Assembly: GCA_945897865.1 (NCBI GenBank)
Contig: CAMDHJ010000003.1
Coordinates: 1-62,686 of the forward strand
DNA: 62,686 bases
Direction: 5' to 3'
DNA from: Tepidiphilus sp. J10
GTDB taxonomy: Bacteria > Pseudomonadota > Gammaproteobacteria > Burkholderiales > Thiobacillaceae
In this document: one piece after another, positions 54,067 through 62,556 of the stretch
How positions within the stretch are numbered: position 1 is the first letter of the stretch
How the letters are laid out: each line of letters opens with the position of its first letter
The notes under the pieces: model-generated
Databases searched by the model: none
Seen by the model: only the letters and a program-made list of their open reading frames with translations
Told to the model about the DNA's origin: nothing
Made by a program: the position numbers and the translations under genes

Positions 54067-56637
54067 TTACAAGGTCGCCAGGAAGGCGATCAGCGCGTTC
54101 TTGTCGGCTTCGGCCAGGTCTTCGCCGAAGCGGTGGCCGTCGTTCTCGATTTCCGCACTGCACGACGAATACACCTGCCACAGCGCCGGCACGCGTGCCC
54201 GCGCCTCCTTGACCACGTCGACCAGCCGGTTCGGATCATCGACGATGGCCTTGCCGATGGTCTGCATTTCTGCCGCCAGTTGTTTGGCTTCCGCCGCCGG
54301 CAACAGCGTCGCCAGCCGGGCTTCAAGCTCCGCCGGTTTCAACTTGGCGTGGATCAGATCGACGATGAAATCCTTGTGCCGGAAGTTGCCGACATTGCCC
54401 GCCGTGGCGCCCGCCGGCACACGCAAGGTGAAGCCAACCAGCCGCTTTTCCTCCTTGCCGTCGAAGATGCGCGGGCCGATGTCGAGCACGATGTCCTCGT
54501 CCAGCTTGGTGGCTTTTGGAATGCGTTGTGCCGGGTTGAGCAACTCGCGCATCGACGCGACATACAACTTGAAGCGGCCATCCACCGACGGATCATAAGT
54601 CCAGCAGGCCGGCTGTTTGTCCTTCGCCAGCGGCGGGTTGCCCGGCTGGCTGACATCGACATAGCTGGCGCGATACAACTCGTAGGGATTGGTCTTGTCG
54701 CCGCCCCAGCCGCACAGCTCCGGCCCGACCGAGTTGTTGTGCAGGAACGGTGCGTGCGCCCACAGATTCACCAGCGAGACGTTGCGGTAGTAACCACGGC
54801 CGCCGTCATGCGGTTCCAGCGGGCCGGACACCGTCGGCCGCGCGTGGTAGTCCTCGTTGGCGAACTCTTCCCAGACGTGACCGCGCATATGGTTGGAATG
54901 CAGCGAGCGGCAGCGATAGGTGCCCACTTCGGTCACCGGAATCGGCACATCATTGCCCAGCCAGTCGGCGCGCTGCCCGGTCTTGGCGTCGATGGCGCGG
55001 AAATCGACTGCCTCGAACGGTGCCTTGCCGCTGGAATGGCAGCGCGCACAGTTGTCGACGAACACCTTCTGGCCGCGCGTCACCGAGCCGGCGCCGAAGT
55101 TGCGTTCAAGATCGCGCGCCAGATCGCTTTCGCTGTATGTCGCGTTGCGCTGGTTGGTGCGCGCCAGCGTCAGATCGCGCGCCTGGCCTTCCGGCGCTGC
55201 GACGAAGAAGTCGAGAATGTTATGCACGCGGTCCTCGATGGCACGGAAGTTGGGGCAGTCGCGCCGGCACTGGCCGATGTCGAACGGCGTCTGGCCGAAG
55301 TTGCGCGCCTGCGGGTCGATCTGGCGCAAGTCGGTCAGATGGTTGAGCCAGCACTGTTCTGAGCAGGAACCGATGTTGAAATAGACGCGCTGGATCGCGC
55401 CGAGCGCGCCGATGGAATCGCCGCCGCCCTTCAGGATGTGATGCACGGTTTCGGTTTTGACGCTCTTTTCCCAGCATTTGCCGGGTTTTCCGGGTTCGCA
55501 CCAGCAGCTGGATTCCTTCGCGCCGGTCGGACACGACGCCGCCTTGCGCCAGCGATTGACCTTCTCGCCGGCAAAAGTCGGCCGCTGTGCGGTGTTGATC
55601 AGCGCGTTGATGGTGCCGGCGTTGTTGACCTGATCGTTAGGGATGGCCGAGGTGTCGGACGTACCCGGACGCGCATGCGCAAAGATTTGCCACAGCAGAT
55701 CGTCGCGCGGCATGCCGGAAATCAGCAGTTCGGATACCCGGATGTACTGGTTGCCCACCAGCCCGGACAGGTTTTCCCATTGCGGATGCGCCGGATCGCG
55801 CGGCGGCTTGGCCGGGTCGAAGGCGACATGGCAGGAAGCGCAGGCGGTGCCGATCAGGAACGGCGGTTCCACCGAGGCATCGGCCAGTTTGCGAACCTTG
55901 TGGTCGGCACGGGCCGGATCATCGGACAGCTTGCGGCTATAACCGGACCAGGTGCCCAGGCTGCCGTTGACCTGTATCCAGGCGGCGGCATCGAAGCGCG
56001 GGTTGGGAAATTTGCGGAAACCAAGTGCGCCGGTGGAAGTTCCGAAGGCCAGATTGCAACTGTCTTCACGGCCCTTCTGATGGCCTTCCGGATCGCCTGC
56101 CGCCACATCGCCTTCCTTGAAGTCGCAGGCCGGATCGCGGTAACCCGGCTTGCCGACGAACTGCAACAAGTTCTCGTCGCCTGGACACCAGTCGAAGCCA
56201 TATGTTTCCTCGTAGCTCTTGGCCGGACAGCCCTCCGAACCCGGTGTGCAGCAGCCCGGATCGTTGATCATGCCCCAGGTCTTGAAGCGGTTGTCGCGCT
56301 GGTCGCCGCGCAATACGCCGTACCAGTCGACCAGCGCGGTGACCCGCTGCTGGAAGGTGTAGGTATGGAAGCGGGCGTTGCCGGCGGTGGCCTTGAACCA
56401 GATTTCGCGGCCGGCGCGTGCCGAGGGCGACAATCCTTCGGCGGCAGCATGGAAACCTGCATCAGTGAACGGCGATGCCGGATCGGGTTGCGCAATAGCA
56501 GTGGCAGAGGTGTCTGAGTTGCTGACTGCTGCCTGCGGCGGCAAGGTGGCGCGCGCGCTTTCCGGTTGATGCGTCAGCCAGGCCAACCCGGCGAGGATTG
56601 CAATACTAAACAGGCCAAACCAAGTCGATGTCTTCAT
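54067..56637 (-). CDS. Large RoxA-like di-haem c-type cytochrome
   Basis: The 856-residue protein has a signal anchor (residues 8-24) and two haem c motifs, CASCH and CARCH, in its middle and C-terminal parts. After the second haem comes NLWAHAPFLHNNSVGPELCGWG, an expanded version of the APYLHNGSV block of the smaller paralogues and of RoxA/MauG-type enzymes. It has many additional cysteines in the first half (CCTPGSEGCP, CWCEPGKPGKC), which suggests disulfides. It is longer than known RoxA proteins (about 650-680). A ribosome site (CAGGAGAGCAG) precedes the ATG. It may be an oxygenase or peroxidase rather than a carrier. Confidence 0.8.
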   Translation of the reverse strand: MKTSTWFGLFSIAILAGLAWLTHQPESARATLPPQAAVSNSDTSATAIAQPDPASPFTDAGFHAAAEGLSPSARAGREIWFKATAGNARFHTYTFQQRVTALVDWYGVLRGDQRDNRFKTWGMINDPGCCTPGSEGCPAKSYEETYGFDWCPGDENLLQFVGKPGYRDPACDFKEGDVAAGDPEGHQKGREDSCNLAFGTSTGALGFRKFPNPRFDAAAWIQVNGSLGTWSGYSRKLSDDPARADHKVRKLADASVEPPFLIGTACASCHVAFDPAKPPRDPAHPQWENLSGLVGNQYIRVSELLISGMPRDDLLWQIFAHARPGTSDTSAIPNDQVNNAGTINALINTAQRPTFAGEKVNRWRKAASCPTGAKESSCWCEPGKPGKCWEKSVKTETVHHILKGGGDSIGALGAIQRVYFNIGSCSEQCWLNHLTDLRQIDPQARNFGQTPFDIGQCRRDCPNFRAIEDRVHNILDFFVAAPEGQARDLTLARTNQRNATYSESDLARDLERNFGAGSVTRGQKVFVDNCARCHSSGKAPFEAVDFRAIDAKTGQRADWLGNDVPIPVTEVGTYRCRSLHSNHMRGHVWEEFANEDYHARPTVSGPLEPHDGGRGYYRNVSLVNLWAHAPFLHNNSVGPELCGWGGDKTNPYELYRASYVDVSQPGNPPLAKDKQPACWTYDPSVDGRFKLYVASMRELLNPAQRIPKATKLDEDIVLDIGPRIFDGKEEKRLVGFTLRVPAGATAGNVGNFRHKDFIVDLIHAKLKPAELEARLATLLPAAEAKQLAAEMQTIGKAIVDDPNRLVDVVKEARARVPALWQVYSSCSAEIENDGHRFGEDLAEADKNALIAFLATL

Positions 56638-56744
56638 ACTGCTCTCCTGAATGCGGGACGGGCCACCCTGAAAGTTGCTCAGGGTCTTGCTAATGAATTT
56701 CCGAGATATGTCTTCCCTTGCCGAATCCGCTCACTGGCAAAACC

Positions 56745-57842
56745 TCACCAGACCATGATCGAAGTTTCTGCCGCCATTTCCGCGTAATACAAACGAATGC
56801 CGATCTGATACTGGCGGCCGTTGATCAGACGCATGTCGATGCGCGCATTCAGATCGGTGCCGCTGTCATCGTTGCCGCCAATCTGCACGTTGCCGGCCGG
56901 CGTGACTTCAAACAGAACCATGACGGTGTCCGAAGTACCGAAGGTGCCGATCCGGTAGGTCCGGGTACGTTTTGGCTTGAAACTGAAGACGCGGGTCTGA
57001 CCAGCTTTGATCGCCAGTCTCTGCGACAGCCCGACTTCCAGCGCGGGAATGACTTCATTCGGTTTGACGCCGGGATAGGATTCGACGATCCAGGCCTTGT
57101 CCGCTGCGGACAAGCCGCCTTTCGGCGTCAGGCCGTTGCTGTATGGCGCGGGCGCAATGATCAGGCCCGGTCCGAAGCCGTATTCCATCACCGAGTCGGG
57201 ATCCCATTGCGTGCCCTTCACTTCCGCCGGCGCAATCTTGCGCAGGATGTTCCATTCGATCTGCTGCTCATCCCAGAAATTGGGAGAACCGGAGAAATAG
57301 CTTTTGACCGCGTCGGTATCCCAGGTGATGCCGGCGAACGGGTTCTGGTGCTCGTGCTCCAGGCCGAGAGCGTGACCGATCTCATGCAGCGCGGTATCGC
57401 GTCCATACGACGTGTTGAGCGGCCAACCGAAGTTCATCGTGCGTTCATCCGGATCGCGAATGGTCAGCGTGTCGCGGCCGACGTAAGACCACGAGCCATC
57501 GGCCTGATCGAAACCGATGCGGATGGTGGCATCCTCCGCCCGGCTTACCGCCTTGAAGCTGATGCCGATGCCAAGTTTGAACCAGGTCTCGAACGCCGCG
57601 CCGACCTCCTTGATATCCGCCGCCTTGCCACGCCAGGCGGCAGGCACCGCGTCACCCGCCTTGTAGCAGTAATAGGTCAGCTGGGTGCCGTTCACCCATT
57701 TCTTGCCACCGTTGATAATCGCACGCGCCCGATTCGCATCGACGGCGGGATCAAACTGGCGGGGATGCTGGATCGGCTGCGAACAGTAACGCAGGGCGAC
57801 AGTCGCGACCTTTGCAGATGCTGCATGGGTTGATTTCGGCAT
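56745..57842 (-). CDS. Astacin-like metzincin metallopeptidase without signal peptide
   Basis: The 365-residue product has the metzincin zinc site HEIGHALGLEHEH (residues 153-165) and a Met-turn SVMEYGF, as in M12A/astacin-type or related peptidases. A C-terminal beta domain (about 270-365, NVQIGGNDDSGTDLNARIDMRL) resembles bacterial pre-peptidase C-terminal domains. I start at ATG 57842, behind GGGGGATGA; longer starts at 57854 and 57971 add no signal peptide. How such a protease would leave the cytoplasm is unclear. It precedes the cytochrome cluster on the same strand by 107 bp. Confidence 0.82.
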   Translation of the reverse strand: MPKSTHAASAKVATVALRYCSQPIQHPRQFDPAVDANRARAIINGGKKWVNGTQLTYYCYKAGDAVPAAWRGKAADIKEVGAAFETWFKLGIGISFKAVSRAEDATIRIGFDQADGSWSYVGRDTLTIRDPDERTMNFGWPLNTSYGRDTALHEIGHALGLEHEHQNPFAGITWDTDAVKSYFSGSPNFWDEQQIEWNILRKIAPAEVKGTQWDPDSVMEYGFGPGLIIAPAPYSNGLTPKGGLSAADKAWIVESYPGVKPNEVIPALEVGLSQRLAIKAGQTRVFSFKPKRTRTYRIGTFGTSDTVMVLFEVTPAGNVQIGGNDDSGTDLNARIDMRLINGRQYQIGIRLYYAEMAAETSIMVW

Positions 57843-58162
57843 TTCATCCCCCATCAAGAGTGAATCAACGGACCTGCCCGGACCTGCCTTTATCGGCAGC
57901 GTTAAAACTGGATTGCTGAACCTACAGCGCAAACAACGTGCCAACCTGATGCGGCAGAGAATTCTTCTCATTTCAACAAGTTAGCTTGCCGGCGCAAGCC
58001 CGGCATGGGGCATTCCTACCCCACACCGCCACATAATCCGAGGAATGTGGGGCATTGATGACCCGCCGTCACGCCGGCAAATCGCATGGCTGTTTTCTTT
58101 TGCTGTGCCGAAATCCACAATGCAGGCCAGATCACGGAGACCATTTGCGTAGGCCATTCAAC
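57843..58162. other. Divergent promoter gap between the metzincin and ogt
   Basis: This 320-bp gap separates two divergent genes. It contains short competing GC-rich stems near 58010-58053 (ATTCCT/AGGAAT and CCCCACA/TGTGGGG). I see no gene and no convincing operator. Confidence 0.4.
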
Positions 58163-58642
58163 ATGCAATTCGAAGCCATACTCCCCGCCCCCTTCGGCGC
58201 ACTTGGTGTGCACATCGCAGGCGACATGCTGACCGGCCTGGAATTCCTGCCGCACGGCCACTCGCTGCTCGACGCCAGAAACCCGTTGATCGACCGGATC
58301 GCGGCAGAACTGGATGCCTACTATGCCGACCCGCTACACCGCTTCATGCTGCCGATGGCACCACACGGCAGCGACTTTCGGCAGCGGGTCTGGCACGCAT
58401 TGCTGGCCATTCCGGCCGGCCAGACGCGCAGCTACGGCGACATCGCGCGTGAACTCGGCAGCGCCCCGCGCGCGGTCGGCCAGGCCGTGGGCGACAACCC
58501 GATTCCGATCCTCATCCCGTGTCATCGCGTGATTGCCGCCGACGGCAGCCTGGGCGGCTTCATGCATAGCCGCATCGGTTATTCACAGGACATCAAACGC
58601 TGGCTGCTGCAGCACGAAAATACACACCAGCATGCCGCCTGA
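58163..58642 (+). CDS. ogt: Methylated-DNA--protein-cysteine methyltransferase
   Basis: The 159-residue DNA-repair protein removes O6-alkyl groups from guanine by transfer to its own cysteine. The active-site block is PILIPCHRVIAADGSLGGF, and the helix-turn-helix region FRQRVWHALLAIPAGQTRSYGDIA precedes it. No Ada regulatory domain is present, so it is of the Ogt type. I start at ATG 58163. The xerD gene begins inside its last codons (11-nt overlap), a frequent gene pair. Confidence 0.95.
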   Translation: MQFEAILPAPFGALGVHIAGDMLTGLEFLPHGHSLLDARNPLIDRIAAELDAYYADPLHRFMLPMAPHGSDFRQRVWHALLAIPAGQTRSYGDIARELGSAPRAVGQAVGDNPIPILIPCHRVIAADGSLGGFMHSRIGYSQDIKRWLLQHENTHQHAA

Positions 58643-59537
58643 AGCCGGATTCACCGTCGAGCTCGACCGCTTCAGCGATGCACTCTGGCTGGAAGACGGG
58701 TTGGCGCCGCGCTCGCTGGAAAGCTACCGTCGCGACCTGACCCAGCTGTTCATCTGGCTCGACCAGCAAGGCATTGCGCCGGAACAGGCGCAGCGGGGCG
58801 ACATCGAACGCTTCCTGGCTCACCGCACTTTCGACGAGCACATTGCCGCGCGCAGCCTGGCGCGCCAGCTCACCGCGATCAAACGCTATCAACGCTGGCT
58901 GCTGCGCGAAGGCCGCCGCACCGACGATCCCACGTTGTCAGTAGCGCCGCCGCGGCTGCCAAAACCGTTGCCCAAAACGCTGTCGGAAAAGGAGGTCGAA
59001 GCCCTGATCAGCGCACCTGACGTCAACACCCCGCATGGCCTGCGCGACCGCGCCATGCTGGAAGCACTGTATGCCGCCGGCTTCCGGGTATCGGAACTGG
59101 TCGGACTGCCACTGGCCGCCGTCAGCTTGACCGATGGTGTCGTCCGCATCATGGGCAAAGGCAGCAAGGAACGCCTGGTGCCGCTGGGCGAGGACGCACA
59201 AGACTGGATCCAGAGCTACGCTGAAGCCGCTCGCCCGTTGTTGCTGAAAGGGCGCGGCAGCGAAGCCTTGTTCGTCACCGAACGCGGCGGACCGATGACC
59301 AGGCAGATGTTCTGGTACCTGATCAAACGCCACGCCGCCAGCGCCGGTATCAAATCATCGTTATCGCCGCACACGCTACGCCACGCCTTCGCCACCCACC
59401 TGCTCAACCATGGCGCCGATCTGCGCGTGGTTCAGATGCTGCTCGGCCATGCCGACATCGCCACGACGCAGATTTACACCCACGTCGCCAAAGAACGCCT
59501 GAAAGCGCTACACGCGAAACATCATCCGCGCGGGTAA
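58632..59537 (+). CDS. xerD: Tyrosine recombinase XerD
   Basis: The 301-residue recombinase has an N-terminal SAM-like core-binding domain (ARSLARQLTAIKRYQRWLL) and the catalytic set: Arg in GFRVSELVGL, Lys in MGKGSKERLVPLG, His-Arg in LSPHTLRHAFATHLL, His in LLGHADIATTQIYTHV with the nucleophilic Tyr. With XerC it resolves chromosome dimers at dif. ATG 58632 overlaps ogt and gives normal family length. No neighbouring phage or integron genes suggest otherwise. Confidence 0.94.
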   Translation: MPPEAGFTVELDRFSDALWLEDGLAPRSLESYRRDLTQLFIWLDQQGIAPEQAQRGDIERFLAHRTFDEHIAARSLARQLTAIKRYQRWLLREGRRTDDPTLSVAPPRLPKPLPKTLSEKEVEALISAPDVNTPHGLRDRAMLEALYAAGFRVSELVGLPLAAVSLTDGVVRIMGKGSKERLVPLGEDAQDWIQSYAEAARPLLLKGRGSEALFVTERGGPMTRQMFWYLIKRHAASAGIKSSLSPHTLRHAFATHLLNHGADLRVVQMLLGHADIATTQIYTHVAKERLKALHAKHHPRG

Positions 59538-59601
59538 TAACGGAAATTCGGCGGCGGTTCAGGGCAGGGATGGGTTCTAACAGGGAGTCGAAAAACACTC
59601 C

Positions 59602-59684
59602 GTCACCCCGCCGAATGCCGGGGTCCAGTGCAGCCGGCTCAATATAATCAAAGGCTTCTTGACCCCGGCCTCCGCCGGGGTGAC
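59602..59684. repeat. Inverted repeat, GTCACCCCG-type REP element
   Basis: The arms 59602-59627 and 59659-59684 are imperfect inverted copies (GTCACCCCG...CCGGGGTCCA and TTGACCCCGG...CCGGGGTGAC). This type of extragenic palindrome is common in proteobacteria. It lies 64 bp after xerD and could also act as a transcription barrier. Confidence 0.75.
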
Positions 59685-60256
59685 ACACACCGTTGATTGG
59701 ACTGTAGGTGCAAATTCATTCGCACAATCAACCGCTTGCATCATTCAATCCGAACTGAGGATTCCAGGTAAAAGCATGGAACAGCAGTTGAACACGACCG
59801 AAGGCGGGTAGCGACGCCACGAGCTGAGATGTCCTCGTCCGCTCCGGCTCGGGCAAGAGCACGCTGGCCAAGATGGTGCAGCGACTGTTTGTGCCAGAAC
59901 GCGGCCGGGTGTTGATCGACTGCATGGATCTGACGCTGGCCGATGCGTCGTCGCTGCGCCGCCAGATTGGCGAGGTATTGAAGGGGAACCTGCTGTTCAC
60001 CCCGGCATTCTCGACAACATCGCGTTGGCCGATCTCTGCGCGCCTCTCAATGCGCTGATGCAGGCGGCGAGGTTGGCAATGTGGCAAATGCTATTACTTT
60101 CGTCGTATTTACCGAATTCAGGAACTGCTTTAGCCTTCGGAACGCCTGCAACAGCCGGGTTGATCCAGGAGCAGCGGCTTTTTCGTTGACTCGTGTATCA
60201 ATACGCTCTCCATAGAGTGGCCAACCGACTGCGGTTCCATGACCTAATCCATCCGC
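59685..60256. other. Non-coding gap holding an ABC-exporter gene remnant
   Basis: Apart from the pseudogene at 59837-60085, this stretch between the REP element and the YdjM-like gene shows no intact reading frame, promoter or hairpin that I can support. Confidence 0.5.
59837..60085 (+). pseudogene. Fragment of a HlyB-type ABC exporter ATPase
   Basis: The stretch encodes [18 protein letters not shown], a Walker A and following helix, then [28 protein letters not shown], as in type I secretion ATPases. Near 60000 the match moves to another frame ([18 protein letters not shown]). Signature, Walker B and the membrane domain are missing, so it is a frameshifted remnant. Confidence 0.7.
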
Positions 60257-60775
60257 TCAGAATGAGTTGGATGATGCCCTTGCGCCACGATTCAAACGCC
60301 AGGCCAACCATAGCCCGCCGAACGTGGCGAAAATCAGGCAAAGCGTTTCGAGCCGATCCACCGTAATCATCTGAAACAGCGGACTCGAACTGGTCAGAGG
60401 CGACAGCGGATGGACATCGTCGTGCATGACCGAATCCAGCGCGATATGGCTGTACACGCCAAGCACCGCGCCTGTGATGACGGCAAGCCAGTTGACGCGT
60501 TCATTGATGCGTTCTTCCGGGTCTATCCAGGCAATGACTCTGGCTACTGACCAGCGCGCCGGGCGAGCCAGAAGAATCGTCGCCAAGGCCACAAGACTGG
60601 CGCCCAGCAAGGTATGCCAGAAGCGGTGCCAGGGTGGTTGTTGCGTAAGCAACCAGTAAAGCGGTTCCAGGTCGATCAGCACCTGTGACAGCGTGAAGCT
60701 GATCAGGCTGAAATGGCGACCGCCAATGGCCTTGAAGGCCAGGCCAGGGCCGAGATGGTAAGGCGGCAGGGGCAT
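60257..60775 (-). CDS. YdjM/DUF457-like membrane-bound hydrolase-like protein
   Basis: The 172-residue membrane protein has four to five hydrophobic segments and histidine or aspartate residues at membrane borders (PYHLGPG, DLEPLYW, HRFWHTLLGA, HIALDSVMHDDVHPL), the pattern of the YdjM/DUF457 family annotated as membrane-bound metal-dependent hydrolases. Activity is unproven. It follows mcrC by 30 bp on the same strand, which may be chance. Confidence 0.72.
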   Translation of the reverse strand: MPLPPYHLGPGLAFKAIGGRHFSLISFTLSQVLIDLEPLYWLLTQQPPWHRFWHTLLGASLVALATILLARPARWSVARVIAWIDPEERINERVNWLAVITGAVLGVYSHIALDSVMHDDVHPLSPLTSSSPLFQMITVDRLETLCLIFATFGGLWLAWRLNRGARASSNSF

Positions 60776-60805
60776 GTTTTCGGGGCTGGGTAAATCAGAT
60801 GGTCG

Positions 60806-62128
60806 TCATGCCGCGAGTGCGACTGGCTGCGCCGGGTTGACGCCCGCATCTTCCAGAATCGAACGCAATTGATCCGGTACGCCGCGCAAATCTCGCAGAT
60901 CGACGCTGGCGACATGGATGTGCTGCTCACCATTTGCAGCGTCTCCGCCGAGAATGCGGAAACGCCGCTGCAAACCGGCTTCACCATCGATGCCAGCCTG
61001 ATGCGGGTAGAGCAGGATGACATCGCGCACGTCGTAGCGATGGGCATAACCCAGCATCTGGTAAACATCCACCTGCGCGATGCCCTGGTTGTGTTCGTCT
61101 TCGTCCAGCCGTTTCCATTTGGTGTCGATGATCCAGGCGGGCTTGCCGTTGCGAAAACCGGTGATGTCGGGTCTGGTCTGGAATTTGCCCGCGCCAGTGT
61201 CAACGTCTTGCAATAGCGAATACGCCGAACCCTGCAACACCACCTGCCAGCCCTGCGGCGTCAAAGCCACGCGGGCGACTTCGCCGATGTATTCCTCGAA
61301 CAATTCGTTCATGTCGAACAGCAGGCTGAAGCCGCCCAGATTGCCAGCGGTGACGTCCTGGGTGCGGTTCTGCAGGATCATTCGCGCCATGCTCAGTAGC
61401 GGTTCATAGCGGCGGTTGGCGCGGTCGAAATGCAGGCGATGCCATTCCAGCGCGGTGACGGCCACATCGCTTACACCTTCCAGCGTGAAATCCAGCTCCG
61501 CCAGCCTGCGCGCGTTGTCGCTGTGCCGGGTCACGCGGCGCAGAAAGCGCACGGTGGTCTTCAGCACCCGGTTGAGCGGCGTATCGACGGTGAACTCGTC
61601 AAACTCGCACTGAAACCGTTCCGGCTGAAACGCGTTCAAGGTTGCCTGCAAGCCGGTCAGCAACTTGCCGCGCAACGTCGGCAGATTGTCGGCATGGCGT
61701 TCGTAGCGGCTGACCAGGCCGCGATGCACTTCCTTGAACAGCTTGTCGCAGAACAGACGAATGAAAATTTCCAAAATGTTCAGGTTCTGCGCGGCCAGTC
61801 GTGCAATGTCCGCCTCATAAATCTCAAGCCGCCGCGTGCGCGCCAGCATGCGGAACAAGTTGATGCGCGCCCCATGGTCGTTCAGCCCATCGATCTTCGG
61901 GATGACCTCGATGGCCTTGGCTCCGAGTTGCACCACGCCGACATACTGCCGCGCCTTCAATGTGGTGCGGTTGGCGTGGGTGAACAGCCCACCTTTTGCC
62001 GACGCCAGGCGCTTGGACAACTTGTCCAGCGCGTCCGCCTGCGCATGTGTGACCGATTTCCTGTCCTCGGCGCAGAAGGCATCGCCGATGGCGAAAGTTT
62101 CGTGTTCGCGGAGGGTGAGGAGATTCAT
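60806..62128 (-). CDS. mcrC: McrC-family restriction endonuclease subunit
   Basis: The 440-residue protein has the McrC architecture: an N-terminal adaptor domain, a central FDEFTVDTPLNRVLKTTVRFL helix block and a C-terminal PD-(D/E)xK nuclease (TRPDITGF then AWIIDTKWKRL). McrC binds the GTPase McrB to cut DNA with modified cytosines. McrB is expected directly before mcrC, but here the preceding gene is a PIN-domain toxin whose stop overlaps the mcrC start (ATGA at 62128-62125). mcrB may lie beyond the window, beyond the toxin pair, or be absent. Confidence 0.9.
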   Translation of the reverse strand: MNLLTLREHETFAIGDAFCAEDRKSVTHAQADALDKLSKRLASAKGGLFTHANRTTLKARQYVGVVQLGAKAIEVIPKIDGLNDHGARINLFRMLARTRRLEIYEADIARLAAQNLNILEIFIRLFCDKLFKEVHRGLVSRYERHADNLPTLRGKLLTGLQATLNAFQPERFQCEFDEFTVDTPLNRVLKTTVRFLRRVTRHSDNARRLAELDFTLEGVSDVAVTALEWHRLHFDRANRRYEPLLSMARMILQNRTQDVTAGNLGGFSLLFDMNELFEEYIGEVARVALTPQGWQVVLQGSAYSLLQDVDTGAGKFQTRPDITGFRNGKPAWIIDTKWKRLDEDEHNQGIAQVDVYQMLGYAHRYDVRDVILLYPHQAGIDGEAGLQRRFRILGGDAANGEQHIHVASVDLRDLRGVPDQLRSILEDAGVNPAQPVALAA

Positions 62129-62556
62129 GCTGGCGCTGGTTCGATCAAGGGATTCCGGATGGTGAGCGTGCTTTCAATGACCTGACCATCCTGCATATCT
62201 TCCGAGTAGAGAATCGAGCACCCAGCCTCAAGCGCCGAAGCAATAATCAGACTGTCCCAGTAACTGAACTGGTAATGGCTGCGCAAGCGACTGGCTTTGC
62301 GATGTGTTTCATGGCTAGGACCGACAACGCGACAGCGGGAATAGAAACTCGACACGATTTCCACCAACGCGTCCTCGGACATACCCGCCTTGCGCAGCAG
62401 GTTGGAAGACACCTCGGCGATGACCTGATCGCTGATGACATAGCGCGCGGGCACCTCAATCAATTTTTTGACACGCTCATGCAATGCCTCTTCTCCGGGA
62501 CGAAGAAAGAATGCGTAAAGCCAGATATTGGAATCGACGAAGGCGTTATCGCTCAT
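62125..62556 (-). CDS. PIN-domain toxin (VapC-like)
   Basis: The 143-residue protein has the PIN acidic residues in AFVDSNIWLYAF, VIAEVSSNLLRKAG, YWDSLIIASAL and LYSEDMQDGQ. PIN toxins are RNases. ATG 62556 gives a normal length, and ATG 62565 is an alternative. It overlaps the antitoxin-like gene upstream by 11 nt and mcrC downstream by 4 nt, so toxin and nuclease share one transcript. Confidence 0.88.
   Translation of the reverse strand: MSDNAFVDSNIWLYAFFLRPGEEALHERVKKLIEVPARYVISDQVIAEVSSNLLRKAGMSEDALVEIVSSFYSRCRVVGPSHETHRKASRLRSHYQFSYWDSLIIASALEAGCSILYSEDMQDGQVIESTLTIRNPLIEPAPA

Noticed and set aside
52988-54598. 536-residue plus-strand frame
   Set aside because: Antisense to the lipoprotein and parts of two cytochromes whose own motifs are convincing.
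58632-59537. XerD-like gene as a phage or integron integrase
   Set aside because: Length, motif set and overlap with ogt fit chromosomal XerD. No att-like direct repeats or phage genes are nearby.
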